From the NCBI GenBank assembly GCA_964636225.1, contig CAZWQM010000002.1, positions 96,280 to 160,279 on the forward strand: a stretch of 64,000 nt of DNA. Reading direction: 5' to 3'. This document shows, one piece after another, positions 25,454-34,926 of the stretch. The notes beneath the pieces were generated by a model. The model was given only the letters and a program-made list of their open reading frames with translations. It made no database searches and was not told where the DNA came from. This DNA comes from UBA1858 sp964636225. GTDB taxonomy: Bacteria > Pseudomonadota > Gammaproteobacteria > UBA4575. How positions within the stretch are numbered: position 1 is the first letter of the stretch; each line of letters starts with the position of its first letter. Both the position numbers and the translations under genes were made by a program.

Positions 25454-27136
25454 TTATGATCCGTCAGTAACCGCGCCTTCCGACGCCGAACGGACCTGTT
25501 TGGCGTACTTGGCCAGAACTCCGCGGGTGTATTTTGGCTTCGGTGCTTTCCAGGCACGTTTACGCTTGTTTAGCTCAGTTTCGGTTACATGTAGAGTAAT
25601 TTTACGCTTTTTGGCGTCAATTGTAATTTGGTCGCCATCCCTGACCAGCGCCAGTGGGCCGCCCACAGCAGCTTCCGGTGCAATATGTCCGACCACGAAA
25701 CCATGGCTTCCGCCGGAAAATCTTCCGTCGGTAATCAGCGCCACATCCTTGCCTAATCCCTTGCCCATAATGGCTGAGGTTGGAGAAAGCATTTCACGCA
25801 TACCAGGTCCACCAATAGGACCTTCATAGCGAATAACAATTACGTCACCGGCCTTGATGCCGCCATCAAGAATTTTCTTTAATGCCGTCTCTTCAGAAGC
25901 AAACACTTTGGCCTTTCCAGTAAATGACAATCCTTCCTTGCCTGAAATTTTGGCAACCGCGCCTTGCGGTGCCAGATTGCCGTAAAGAATTACCAAATGC
26001 CCGTCTTTCTTGATCGGGTTATCCAGCGGTCGAATAATCTGCTGATGCTTGGAATAAGGCTTCACATCTTTTAGGTTCTGTTTGAGTGTTTTGCCTGTGA
26101 CGGTCATGCAATCACCATTGATGAGACCTCCATCAAGCAACATTTTCATTAATGGCTGAATACCGCCGATGGCGATTAATTCAGACATCATGTATTTACC
26201 GCTGGGGCGCAAGTCGGCCAGTACTGGAATTTTTTTGCCTACTCGCGTGAAATCATCAATCGACAGTTTGACGTTCATTGAATGTGCCATGGCCAGTAGA
26301 TGCAGTACGGCATTGGTGGAGCCGCCAAGTGCAGTGATTACCGCAATCGCATTTAAAAAGGCCTGACGCGTCATGATGTCGCTGGGGCGAATATTCTTTT
26401 TAATTAATTCCAGCACCGCTTTACCAGCATTGAGGCAATCAGTTTCTTTTGATTTTGAAATAGCCGCCTGTGCAGAGCTGCCAGGTAAACTCATGCCCAA
26501 TGCTTCAATTGCCGAAGCCATGGTGTTTGCAGTGTACATGCCGCCGCAGGAACCCGGACCGGGAATAGCAGTAGATTCCACCTGTTTTAGTTCTTTATTG
26601 CTAAGCTGGCGTTTGGCATGTTGGCCAACCGCTTCAAACACCGACACAATGTCAACTTTAGTGCCTTTGTAGTTGCCGGGCATGATTGTGCCACCATAAA
26701 CAAATACCGCCGGACGATTAAGTCTAGCCAGCGCCATCATGCAACCGGGCATGTTTTTGTCGCAACCGCCAATAGCCACCACACCGTCAAATCCTTCGCC
26801 GCCGGTGACGGTTTCAATAGAGTCTGCAATGACCTCGCGTGACACCAGAGAATACTTCATGCCTTCAGAGCCCATGGAGATGCCATCGGAAATAGTAATG
26901 GTGTTGAAAATGACACCTTTACCGCCCGCCGCATCTGCACCGGCCGCGGCTTTTTCCGCCAGCTTGTTAATGTGAATATTGCAGGGTGTCACCATGCTCC
27001 AGGTTGAAGCAATTCCGATCTGCGGCTTCTTAAAATCTTCGTCCTTGAAACCAACTGCGCGCAACATGGCGCGACTCGGCGCACGTTCAGTGCCATCAAC
27101 AACAATGGAAGAATAAGGTCTGAGTTTTTTAGTCAT
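25454..27136 (-). CDS. ilvD: Dihydroxy-acid dehydratase IlvD
   Basis: A 560-residue dehydratase. The iron-sulfur cysteines lie in GGCDKNMPGC and GPGSCGGMYTANTM, and the C-terminal half carries GRFSGGSHG and the Lys-rich end typical of the family. It forms 2-keto acids in isoleucine and valine synthesis. The gene stands alone: a long promoter region lies upstream and about 245 bases separate it from the cyclo-ligase/ftr operon. Confidence 0.95.
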   Translation of the reverse strand: MTKKLRPYSSIVVDGTERAPSRAMLRAVGFKDEDFKKPQIGIASTWSMVTPCNIHINKLAEKAAAGADAAGGKGVIFNTITISDGISMGSEGMKYSLVSREVIADSIETVTGGEGFDGVVAIGGCDKNMPGCMMALARLNRPAVFVYGGTIMPGNYKGTKVDIVSVFEAVGQHAKRQLSNKELKQVESTAIPGPGSCGGMYTANTMASAIEALGMSLPGSSAQAAISKSKETDCLNAGKAVLELIKKNIRPSDIMTRQAFLNAIAVITALGGSTNAVLHLLAMAHSMNVKLSIDDFTRVGKKIPVLADLRPSGKYMMSELIAIGGIQPLMKMLLDGGLINGDCMTVTGKTLKQNLKDVKPYSKHQQIIRPLDNPIKKDGHLVILYGNLAPQGAVAKISGKEGLSFTGKAKVFASEETALKKILDGGIKAGDVIVIRYEGPIGGPGMREMLSPTSAIMGKGLGKDVALITDGRFSGGSHGFVVGHIAPEAAVGGPLALVRDGDQITIDAKKRKITLHVTETELNKRKRAWKAPKPKYTRGVLAKYAKQVRSASEGAVTDGS

Positions 27137-27515
27137 GGGAGTCTATAGAAATCATACAGTACATTTTGGAATGTACTATACCTGATGAAAATAATCAGGA
27201 CGAGTATTTAGGATTTCTAAATTGAAAATTTGAGTTGCTGGAGTGGGTATCGTTTTGTACTTGCGCTGGTCCTTATCACACATTCAGAAAATATTTTTTG
27301 AAATAACCAAGTTTAATTTAATTTCAAACGGGTCACTGTGTTTGAAATATTCCAAAGACGATATAAAGTCAGCAGATTGATTTAGATTCTGGTTTAAACT
27401 ATCAATCTCTGATTCAAACAGAAATGTCTGGTAAAATCTGCTTCCCTCTCTGTGCTGAGGCTTGTCTGCATTTTAGATGCGCACAGGTTATGATGTTTTC
27501 TCTGATATATAAGGT
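27137..27515. other. 379-base intergenic region between ilvD and the decayed hydrolase gene
   Basis: The only strong structure is a perfect hairpin AGTACATT-TTGG-AATGTACT at 27158-27177, in the ilvD leader about 22 bases before its ATG. It could be an operator or block the leader. The rest is AT-rich with no open frame, repeat or RNA gene that I can support, and presumably holds the two divergent promoters. Confidence 0.5.
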
Positions 27516-28504
27516 ATGTTGTTCAGAAGTCTATTGATGTTATGTTTGTCTCTATTGGTGTCTTGTAGCACGCCTGTAAAGCAACAAGATAATAGGCTTT
27601 CAATATTGAGCTATGATTATAAATTCATTGATGAATTGCTATATGGTTATGTTAAGCATGCCCGCGAAATAGATGTGTGGCTGACGCTGCCTGATCAAAA
27701 AAAACTTAGCCCACCTTATCCTGCGGTAGTTTTATTGCATAGTTCCTGGGGTGTTAGTAGTCAGGAGTGGCTTTATGCAAATATGTTTAAGAAAATGGGG
27801 ATTGCTACATTTATGATTGACAGTTTTTCATCCAGAGGTGTAGGCAAAACATCATCCGATCAGACGCGTGTGTCTAGTGCGTCAATGATACAAGATGCTT
27901 ATGCGACTTTAGAAGATATAAAAAGTAAGCCACGATTTAATGTAAATAAAGTGGCGGTTATGGGTTTTTAGAAGGGTGGGATTGTTGCGTTATACTCAGC
28001 GCTTAAAAGAGTGCGAAGTGCTTCAACAGCAAGTCAGTTAAACTTTAGCGCGCATATTGCATATTACCCATGGTGTGGTATCCAATTAAGCGAAATGCAA
28101 ACAACCGGTATGCCCATATTAATCCAGGGTGGGCGAAAAGATATTATTGCTCCATTAGAGCTTTGCAGAGAGCTTATAATTAAAAGCTTTAGTCTGAAAG
28201 ATTAATCTTCTGCCAAGATAAAAGAGTACCCCGAGGCGCGTCATGCATTCGACCACCCGTCACTATCCAAAATACTATTTCCAATTTCTTTAACTGCTCA
28301 GGTTCTGGCAGACTGCAGAATAAAAGAAATCAGCCCAAACAATTTTCTCGAGATGCATAATCATATTTCTGTCAATCGGGATAATATTGGCCAGTGCTGA
28401 AAACATGTGGCAAATACAATGGCAGTGCCGGATATAATAAGTCTGCTGCAAGCCAGGCGTTGCTGGAAACAAAAGCTTTTTTGCAGGCTCATTTGCTCAA
28501 TTAA
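27516..28504 (+). pseudogene. Dienelactone-hydrolase-family alpha/beta hydrolase, disrupted
   Basis: The start encodes a lipoprotein-like signal (LLVSCS near residue 17) followed by an alpha/beta hydrolase (PAVVLLHSSWGVSSQEW). Three lesions break it. A TAG at 27969-27971 lies exactly where the nucleophile serine is expected (GF-stop-KGG). A TAA at 28203-28205 is next. A frame change falls near 28395, after which LKTCGKYNGSAGYN and a normal C-terminus (AFLQAHLLN, stop at 28502-28504) continue. All pieces align in order, so the decay is recent. It ends 6 bases before the next gene's ATG. Confidence 0.85.
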
Positions 28505-28510
28505 ATTTTT

Positions 28511-29158
28511 ATGCTGGCTGTTAAATGCATAACTCAAATTTCACTGCTTCTGGTTTTCATATTCCCGTTGATGGGATTTGCCAGCCAGTCTAATTATGCA
28601 CGTAAGCATATAGAATTATTATCCAAACAAGATGTGAAAATTGATTTTTCAGGTTTTGTTGCTTGCTACCAGCATAGGTGTAAAAAAATGCAGATGGTTT
28701 CATTAACATCAAACGAATGGAGTCATATTATTGCGCCCTGGGCGCTTAATAACAAAAGCTCTATGCAGGAACGTGCTTTGATTGCAGAGACTATTAGTCG
28801 ATTAGAATTAATCGTGGGGAGGATGACAAACACTCAGTTTGATATGGGTGATACATTTCCCGCTTTTTTTACATCTCGAAAAACTAAAAGCGAACAAATG
28901 GACTGTGTAGATGAATCTACAAATACACTCACGTATTTACGCTTGCTTGAAACGCATAATAAACTGCGCTGGCATACTGTGGAAGGTTTAATTACGCGTG
29001 CTGGTCTGCTTGCGGGTTATCCTCATACGGCAGTTTTAATTAAAGAAAAAAACTCTGGCGAATACTATGTCGTTGATTCGTGGTTTTATGATAATGCTCG
29101 CCCTCCCGTGATTAGCAGGAAGTCGCAATGGAAGCTGGGCTGGAAGCCGAAAAACTAG
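28511..29158 (+). CDS. Exported protein with a Cys-His-Asp triad, papain-like candidate
   Basis: A 215-residue protein with a signal peptide (about residues 1-24, FASQ). The region 130-190 shows an ordered Cys 132 (MDCVDESTN), His 172 (YPHTAVLI) and Asp 189 (YYVVDSWF), with beta-strand-like sequence around His and Asp, as in transglutaminase/papain-fold enzymes. It may be a periplasmic peptidase or amidase. No named family is recognised. It follows the decayed hydrolase by six bases and may have been its operon partner. Confidence 0.6.
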   Translation: MLAVKCITQISLLLVFIFPLMGFASQSNYARKHIELLSKQDVKIDFSGFVACYQHRCKKMQMVSLTSNEWSHIIAPWALNNKSSMQERALIAETISRLELIVGRMTNTQFDMGDTFPAFFTSRKTKSEQMDCVDESTNTLTYLRLLETHNKLRWHTVEGLITRAGLLAGYPHTAVLIKEKNSGEYYVVDSWFYDNARPPVISRKSQWKLGWKPKN

Positions 29159-29182
29159 ACATTAAAAAGTGTTGACTTGTGC

Positions 29183-29222
29183 GTTCTCACTATGTTCTCA
29201 TAATTGAGAACATAGTGAGAAC
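29183..29222. promoter_or_regulatory. LexA operator, 40-base perfect palindrome
   Basis: Two 18-base arms (29183-29200 and 29205-29222) are exact reverse complements around TAAT. Each arm contains GTTC-N7-GTTC (or GAAC-N7-GAAC), the LexA-box form known from Alphaproteobacteria rather than the gammaproteobacterial CTGT-N8-ACAG. It ends five bases before the lexA ATG and covers the probable -10 (CATAAT at 29199-29204), so it should autorepress lexA-dinB. Confidence 0.8.
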
Positions 29223-29227
29223 AGCTT

Positions 29228-29818
29228 ATGCTGACAAAGCGTGAACAGGATACATTTGATTTTATAGCCAGTTATTATGCAAAACAGCGTAAAGCACCGT
29301 TGTTGACTGAAATTGCTGAGAGTTTGGGAATTCAATCCAAGGGGGTAGTGCATCGTTATGTATCTGCACTGGAGCAGAAAGGCTATATCCTGCGCAATCC
29401 CAAAACGCGTGGTATTGAACTGGCAGGCCATCCAAATATTAACGAATTGCCGTTTCTGGGTCGTATTGCCGCGGGCAAACCTATAGAAGCCATTGAAGAC
29501 AGGCAATCGGTCGATTTTGCACATTTATTAAATGGGCCTGACCGTTATGTGCTTGAAGTCAAAGGCCAGTCAATGGTGGATGAAGGGATTCGACACGGTG
29601 ATCTGGTGATCATAGAACACGCAAGTACCGCGCGCAGTAATCAGATTGTCGTAGCCCTGATTGATGGTGAAGAGGTCACCCTGAAACGTATTCAGTTTCC
29701 AAAAAAAGATACGGTGCGATTAATTCCTGCAAATAAAAACATGCAGGCAAAAGAATATCCATCCAGGCGAGTGGAGATACAGGGAGTTTTGGTCGGACAG
29801 GTAAGGGTATATGACTAA
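29228..29818 (+). CDS. lexA: SOS repressor LexA
   Basis: A 196-residue LexA with an N-terminal winged helix (LLTEIAESLGIQSKGVVHRY), the self-cleavage site Ala82-Gly83 (GRIAAGKP), and the catalytic dyad Ser115 (GQSMVDEG) and Lys153 (VTLKRI). It represses SOS genes until RecA-stimulated cleavage. The recognition helix SKGVVHRYV differs from that of E. coli LexA, consistent with the unusual operator directly upstream. It overlaps dinB by eight bases. Confidence 0.93.
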   Translation: MLTKREQDTFDFIASYYAKQRKAPLLTEIAESLGIQSKGVVHRYVSALEQKGYILRNPKTRGIELAGHPNINELPFLGRIAAGKPIEAIEDRQSVDFAHLLNGPDRYVLEVKGQSMVDEGIRHGDLVIIEHASTARSNQIVVALIDGEEVTLKRIQFPKKDTVRLIPANKNMQAKEYPSRRVEIQGVLVGQVRVYD

Positions 29819-31037
29819 TGCGCGCTGGGAGCGGGCTGTGGTGTTTGTTGACATGGATGCCTTCTTTGCCAGCATTGAACAAATGGACTATCCCGAACTG
29901 CGTCATAAAGCGATTGGCATCACTAATGGTAAAACAGGAACTTGCTTTATTACCTGTTCTTACGAAGCAAGGAAGTATGGTATCAGAACAGGTATGCGAA
30001 TTAGACAGGCGCGGCAATTATGCCCGGAGGTTATTCAAATACCTGCAAGGCCTAATCGTTATGCAGAAGTATCGACTAATATTATGTCTGCTTTGCAAAT
30101 GGTGACACCGGATGTTGAAGTATTTTCAGTTGATGAGGCATTTCTTGATGTAACACGTTGCCAGAAAATTTATAACAGCCCAATAGATGCCGGCCGACTG
30201 GCTAAAAAAGTGGTTTATGACGCCAGCGGTGTAACCTGCAGTGTGGGTGTCAGTGGCGATAAAACAACGGCCAAACATGCAGCAAAAAAAGACAAGCCAG
30301 ATGGCCTTTTTGCTGTATCCCCATGGGAGGCGCGTGACTATTTAAGTGATGTTCCTGTGACCGAGTTGAGTGGTATAGCGCGCGGTATCGGAAAATTCCT
30401 CAATGACCGGGGAGTGTATGTATGTGGCGAAATGCAGCATCTTCCGATTGGTGAACTGGCAGGACGCTTTGGAAATCTGGGGCGACGTATCTGGTATATG
30501 GCGCAGGGACTGGATCCTGATCCTGTTCGTCAAAGTGTAGCAGCGCCTAAATCAATTGGGCATGGAAAGGTCATGCCGCCAAATACAAAAAGTTTAACGA
30601 CCATAACAATGTATTTTCATCATATGGCGGAGAAAGTCGCGGCCAGATTGCGAAAGCATGAATTTGAAGCGCGCAATTACTTTATTGGCGTGTTAACCGA
30701 CCAGGGTTGGCTGGTAAAAAAAATGCAAAGCAGAATGCCCACCAATGATAGCCGAGAAATAAAAAAGCTGGTGAATATATTTCTACGTCACGTCTGGAAT
30801 AAACAGGGTTGCTTTCAGGTGCAGATTACTGCCTTGGACCCAAAAAATCAGAGACATCAATTGAGTTTTTTTCAGGAAAGAGATTTTAGACGGGAACAAC
30901 TTAACCTGGTGATGGATAAAATTAATCAGCGTTATGGTGAATTTGCACTTGCGCCGGCTAATTTATTAAATCGTTCTGAAATGCCAAATGTGATTGCCCC
31001 GTCATGGAAGCCTTTTGGTCATCGAAAGACAGTGTGA
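29811..31037 (+). CDS. dinB: DNA polymerase IV-type Y-family polymerase DinB
   Basis: A 408-residue Y-family polymerase. Catalytic metal ligands lie in DMDAFF (Asp14 and Asp16) and SVDEAF (Asp108, Glu109). The thumb and little-finger domains follow, with GIGKFLNDRG in the helix-hairpin-helix. It does translesion synthesis and is here under LexA control because it starts inside the end of lexA (ATG at 29811, lexA stop at 29816). Length and motifs fit DinB better than ImuB or UmuC. Confidence 0.92.
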   Translation: MTNARWERAVVFVDMDAFFASIEQMDYPELRHKAIGITNGKTGTCFITCSYEARKYGIRTGMRIRQARQLCPEVIQIPARPNRYAEVSTNIMSALQMVTPDVEVFSVDEAFLDVTRCQKIYNSPIDAGRLAKKVVYDASGVTCSVGVSGDKTTAKHAAKKDKPDGLFAVSPWEARDYLSDVPVTELSGIARGIGKFLNDRGVYVCGEMQHLPIGELAGRFGNLGRRIWYMAQGLDPDPVRQSVAAPKSIGHGKVMPPNTKSLTTITMYFHHMAEKVAARLRKHEFEARNYFIGVLTDQGWLVKKMQSRMPTNDSREIKKLVNIFLRHVWNKQGCFQVQITALDPKNQRHQLSFFQERDFRREQLNLVMDKINQRYGEFALAPANLLNRSEMPNVIAPSWKPFGHRKTV

Positions 31038-31157
31038 AGGATATAACCACAGCCAATTAATCATTTGTACTGTCCGTGTGTCAATTGTGATGTGTATTCA
31101 TGATAGATCAGAGTACCTTGTGTAAAATTTGATAATGAATCATGCGGGAGTCAGGGG

Positions 31158-31556
31158 ATGAGATCGATCATTATTGTATTGTTGGCATTGCTGGTATCAC
31201 CAATTATCGCGTCTGAAAGCGATCAGGTGCTTTTTGATAAAATTGTAGGAGTTTGGTGGAGCCGGGTAAGCAACGGAGATATTGCCGTTGAGGCCACAGA
31301 AGATTGCCGCGCAGATGGAACAATTATCACCAATGGTGATGTGTATTCAAATGGTGTGCTGGTAGAGCAGCATCAAATCAAGTCGAACTGGAAAATAGAA
31401 AATGGTTACTCGCTGGTGGAAGTGACAGAGTCAACAAACCCACGAGTGGTTGCTGTTGGGACTAAAATAACAGACCGGATTGTTTCAGTTGATGATAAAG
31501 AGTTTGTGTACCAGACTGCCGATGGAAGAAAACAGATTCTGACCAGAATAGATTAA
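31158..31556 (+). CDS. Small exported protein of unknown function
   Basis: A 132-residue protein with a signal peptide (MRSIIIVLLALLVSPIIAS, cut near 19) and a mature part of alternating short strands (GVWWSRVSNGD, ADGTIITNGDVYSNG, VVAVGTKITDR, FVYQTADGR), like small lipocalin-type beta-barrels. It has a single cysteine and no enzymatic motif. It stands alone, with a strong terminator after it shared with the convergent ppa. Confidence 0.65.
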   Translation: MRSIIIVLLALLVSPIIASESDQVLFDKIVGVWWSRVSNGDIAVEATEDCRADGTIITNGDVYSNGVLVEQHQIKSNWKIENGYSLVEVTESTNPRVVAVGTKITDRIVSVDDKEFVYQTADGRKQILTRID

Positions 31557-31562
31557 GTAGAA

Positions 31563-31611
31563 ATAAAAAAATTATTGCCTGCTCCAGTATCAAACATGCT
31601 GAAGCAGACAA
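31563..31611. terminator. Bidirectional terminator between convergent genes
   Basis: TTGCCTGCT (31575-31583) pairs with AGCAGACAA (31603-31611) with one G-U mismatch, and CAGTAT/ATGCTG extends the stem inside. An A7 run precedes on the plus strand, giving T-rich RNA on the minus strand after ppa. Confidence 0.8.
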
Positions 31612-31623
31612 TTATCTTTATAT

Positions 31624-32241
31624 CTAGCTGGTGGCGAGGGTTGCAAATTTATCTTGGTAATCTTCCATAGATAACTGAATGACTTTTTCCGCATGCTCGC
31701 GGCCATAGGCGGCACCCACGCGAACCTTGGGATCTTCTCCGGGCATGGATTTGTAAGTGCTAAAGTAATGAATCAGACGCTCAACGATAGATTGAGGTAA
31801 TTCGGAAATATCATTGACGTTAGACCAGACATGGTCTTTTTCCAATACGGCAATAATTTTGTCGTCTGCTTCGCCCCCATCAAGCATAGGTAATCCGCCG
31901 ACAATGCGTGCATTGAGAATCAATTCCGCACGGTCAATAGGCCGGTCACTGACCACACAAATATCCAATGGATCGTCATCACCCTGCGTAGCGCCTTGCA
32001 TAAGTGCACCTACCCGGTTGCCACAATAGGTCTGTGGAATAAAGCCATACAAAGTAGGTGGCAATGATGAAGTGCGGTGGGGACGGTCGACTCTTAGATA
32101 ACCTGTTTGTTTGTCAACTTCGTACTTGATGTGATTGAACGGTGTACTTTCAATATAGGCATGTACAACTCTAGGCGGCATGGGACCCACATCGATTCCG
32201 TGCCAGGGGTGGGGTCGCCAGCGATTAAATGAGGATGACAT
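31624..32241 (-). CDS. ppa: Inorganic pyrophosphatase (family I)
   Basis: A 205-residue soluble pyrophosphatase with the family I metal site in GDDDPLDICVV and the conserved EVDKQTGYLRVDRP and GFIPQTYC stretches. It hydrolyses pyrophosphate to drive biosynthesis forward in the cytoplasm. Preceded by GGAGAG; single-gene unit. Confidence 0.93.
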   Translation of the reverse strand: MSSSFNRWRPHPWHGIDVGPMPPRVVHAYIESTPFNHIKYEVDKQTGYLRVDRPHRTSSLPPTLYGFIPQTYCGNRVGALMQGATQGDDDPLDICVVSDRPIDRAELILNARIVGGLPMLDGGEADDKIIAVLEKDHVWSNVNDISELPQSIVERLIHYFSTYKSMPGEDPKVRVGAAYGREHAEKVIQLSMEDYQDKFATLATS

Positions 32242-32389
32242 TTGATTCTCTCCTTAGAAATAGAAATCCAGAGTGGCGTGTCATTAACGCCGCTATAAAT
32301 CAATAATTCACGTGATTGTTAAGAACAGGTGTTCTGCAAGTGGCAATAATAACGAACTTGAGAATTTTATGCTTGAGTTTAGTAGATGT

Positions 32390-33415
32390 TTAAAGGGCAT
32401 TGGAAGCAATAGAGTGGTTATAGCAACGAATTTGCGGGCACCTGGGGTGATTGCTGGGATTGCTGGATCGGCTCTTCAATTCATCCAGAGTGGCAAAAAG
32501 TTCTCGGTGATTGGCGTTGTCAATTCGAACGGCGCAACTTGAGGCCTCAAGAGCAGTAATTTCACAGCCCAGTTCAAAAGCACTATAGGCAAAGTTATTT
32601 AATGCTTGCGCGGAGTGCTTGTTGAGACGCAGTGCATGCTTGTAGGCATTACTGGCCGCGAGGGGTTCGCGTAGTTGCATATGCGTGTTTGCCAGCCCTA
32701 TATGTGCAGTAAAATTGTTTGGCCAACGTTCAATAATCGCGGCATAAGTGAGTTGCGCGCTGCGGAATTTGCCCACTTTCTCCAAATCAATGGCCGCTTT
32801 GATGGCTTCATTCTCAGAAATGCTGCCGGGTATTTCGCCCGCAGGTGCGGCAATTAAAGCCCAATACTTTCCGCGCCGCCAGGTATTTTCAAATGTAGAC
32901 CAGGCGCTTCTGTAGTATTCATGCCGGCCACTGTGTAATAACAAATAATCATTATCCGGTGAACGACCTGTAACAACTGAATAATGCCAGACAGGGTAAA
33001 CATTAAAGGCTAAATTCTGTAGCACGATTACTGGACGTTCAGCATTGATTTCAGCGCGTAAAGAAGTCAGATCCATATGGGTGCTGAAAGCGACCAAATC
33101 CAAACGGCGAGCTGCGGCATGCATTTCTATTTGCAGACTGCCCTTTTTTTCTGGAAGGTAGATAAATTTTTCAATATCCTCAACACTCACATTTTGTCCA
33201 TAGTAGTTGGCCACCATGGCTAATGCGGCCGGTCCACATAAATTATCTGTCTGCTCAATAAAGGGAACTTCAAGACGAATGTCGGTAGGCAGGTCTTGCG
33301 GCTGTTTAGGAATAATTCGATCCGCCACTGCAATAGCGGTGCAGCCGGATAACGTAGTTAGCAGGCATAGCAGCAGGGAAAGTAATTGCAGATGTTTGAA
33401 GCGTAATGAAATCAA
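32390..33415 (-). CDS. PA2778-family lipoprotein: C39-like cysteine peptidase with TPR repeats
   Basis: A 341-residue protein. A lipobox (LSGC) ends the signal peptide near residue 25. A C39-like peptidase domain follows, with Cys in NLCGPAALAM (about 60) and His in VWHYSVVTG, and then two to three TPR-like repeats (about 205-310). The start is TTG at 33413-33415, overlapping the stop of the upstream gene. It is always paired with the PA2779 family; the pair's role in the envelope is unknown, and peptidase action on an exported substrate is inferred. Confidence 0.8.
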   Translation of the reverse strand: MISLRFKHLQLLSLLLCLLTTLSGCTAIAVADRIIPKQPQDLPTDIRLEVPFIEQTDNLCGPAALAMVANYYGQNVSVEDIEKFIYLPEKKGSLQIEMHAAARRLDLVAFSTHMDLTSLRAEINAERPVIVLQNLAFNVYPVWHYSVVTGRSPDNDYLLLHSGRHEYYRSAWSTFENTWRRGKYWALIAAPAGEIPGSISENEAIKAAIDLEKVGKFRSAQLTYAAIIERWPNNFTAHIGLANTHMQLREPLAASNAYKHALRLNKHSAQALNNFAYSAFELGCEITALEASSCAVRIDNANHRELFATLDELKSRSSNPSNHPRCPQIRCYNHSIASNAL

Positions 33416-33792
33416 AATGTTGTGGTCATGTCGGTGAGGCCCATTAACTCCAACATGAAAACAATCGGTCCCGATGCAAACAACACCAGTCCGACAGCAC
33501 CGGCCGCAGGTAACTGATCCATTTGCTCGGCTAACTGCTGGACTTCATGATCAGTCAATTGATCAATACGTTGCTGAACATGTTCTGGTCTAACACCATG
33601 ACTGAGTAATGAGCGTTTGACGTCGTCACGAAGCAAGGCAGAATGAATGGACTGCTTATGCGTATCGATAAGCAGGTTTGAATCGATCGTTTCAGTGTCA
33701 AACATACCCGCCTGCACATGACAAAATAATGTGCTGGTCAAAATCAGCAATGCTAATAATCGGTGTCGACGTACAGTGCTACGTGAGCGCAT
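33412..33792 (-). CDS. PA2779-family small membrane protein
   Basis: A 126-residue protein with a signal segment, a charged helical middle (HGVRPEHVQQRIDQLTDHE) and a C-terminal membrane helix (GAVGLVLFASGPIVFMLEL). Its end overlaps the next gene's TTG. This is the usual partner of PA2778 and may anchor or feed it. The biochemical role is not known. Confidence 0.75.
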   Translation of the reverse strand: MRSRSTVRRHRLLALLILTSTLFCHVQAGMFDTETIDSNLLIDTHKQSIHSALLRDDVKRSLLSHGVRPEHVQQRIDQLTDHEVQQLAEQMDQLPAAGAVGLVLFASGPIVFMLELMGLTDMTTTF

Positions 33793-33870
33793 ATAAAAAT
33801 ACCTGTTAGTAATAAGATAATTCTTCTACTTTTAATAAGTTACGTCAAGTATTTATGAAAGTGCTGCAAT

Positions 33871-34926
33871 TTATCGGTGAAATAGTACCAAATGCTCCAG
33901 ATCCAAGCCGATTCCCAGTGGCTTGCCTATCTCGTGATCGTGATGACTGGGTGCATAACACAATACTTTGTGTCCGTTGGGAAGACGCAACGTGTATAGA
34001 AATTCCGCACCCTGAAAACGCTTGTCTTCGACAATCGCGGTCACCTGGCTACTGTCATCGTGAGGTATATCGTCTGGTCGAACTAGTAAATCGACCACTT
34101 CACCTGTGTTGAATGTTGGGTCAATGGATCCGTTTAATCTGCCGAAAACTGTTTCAATACAATCATGGCCGAGAATGGTTGCGGGAATGAAATTACCCAG
34201 ACCAACGAAGTCTGCAACGAAGCGGGAGGCAGGTTCATGATAAATATTATAAGCAGTATCAAACTGGACGATGCTTCCATTTTCCATAACACCTATCCAG
34301 TCCGCAACCGCAAACGCTTCATGCTGGTCGTGGGTCACTAATAATGCAGTGATTCTCTCCTGCTTTAATATATCTCGCACCTGTGTGGCCAGCTGTTCCC
34401 TCAGATCCGGGTCCAGACTTGAAAATGGTTCATCAAGTAAAAGGATTGCAGGTTTGGGCGCCAGAGCTCTGGCTAAAGCCACACGTTGTTGCTGTCCGCC
34501 AGACAACTCGTGCGGATATTTATGGTGATGCTTGGGACAGATTTCAGTCAGATTTAAAACATGGGCTACCTGTTGCTGAATATAGCTTTTCTGTAGTTTG
34601 CGTATGCCAAAGGCGACATTGTCGAAAATGGTCAAGTGAGGAAACAGTGCCAGGTCCTGAAACATCATGCCGATATTGCGTTCCTCCGGAGCCAGTGAAT
34701 TATGTGGTGTGCTGATTACTTTGTTTTCAACTTCTATGCGGCCCTGATCAATATCATGTAATCCGGCAATTGACCGGAGCAAAGTTGTCTTGCCGCAGCC
34801 GCTTGGGCCCAGTAAACAGACAATATCTTGAGCGTTCACGTAAAGACTGGTGTTGGTCAGAATCTCCAGCCCCATGTGGGAGGCAAAGACATTATTGACA
34901 GAGAGTAACGGTGGCTTATCGGGCAT
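33871..34926 (-). CDS. fbpC: Iron(III) ABC transporter ATPase FbpC
   Basis: A 351-residue ABC ATPase with Walker A GPSGCGKTTLLRS, signature LSGGQQQRVALARAL and Walker B ILLLDEPFSS. The C-terminal TOBE-type extension is typical of Fbp/Pot importers. It powers iron(III) uptake with FbpB and FbpA. It overlaps fbpB by 11 bases. Confidence 0.9.
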   Translation of the reverse strand: MPDKPPLLSVNNVFASHMGLEILTNTSLYVNAQDIVCLLGPSGCGKTTLLRSIAGLHDIDQGRIEVENKVISTPHNSLAPEERNIGMMFQDLALFPHLTIFDNVAFGIRKLQKSYIQQQVAHVLNLTEICPKHHHKYPHELSGGQQQRVALARALAPKPAILLLDEPFSSLDPDLREQLATQVRDILKQERITALLVTHDQHEAFAVADWIGVMENGSIVQFDTAYNIYHEPASRFVADFVGLGNFIPATILGHDCIETVFGRLNGSIDPTFNTGEVVDLLVRPDDIPHDDSSQVTAIVEDKRFQGAEFLYTLRLPNGHKVLCYAPSHHDHEIGKPLGIGLDLEHLVLFHR

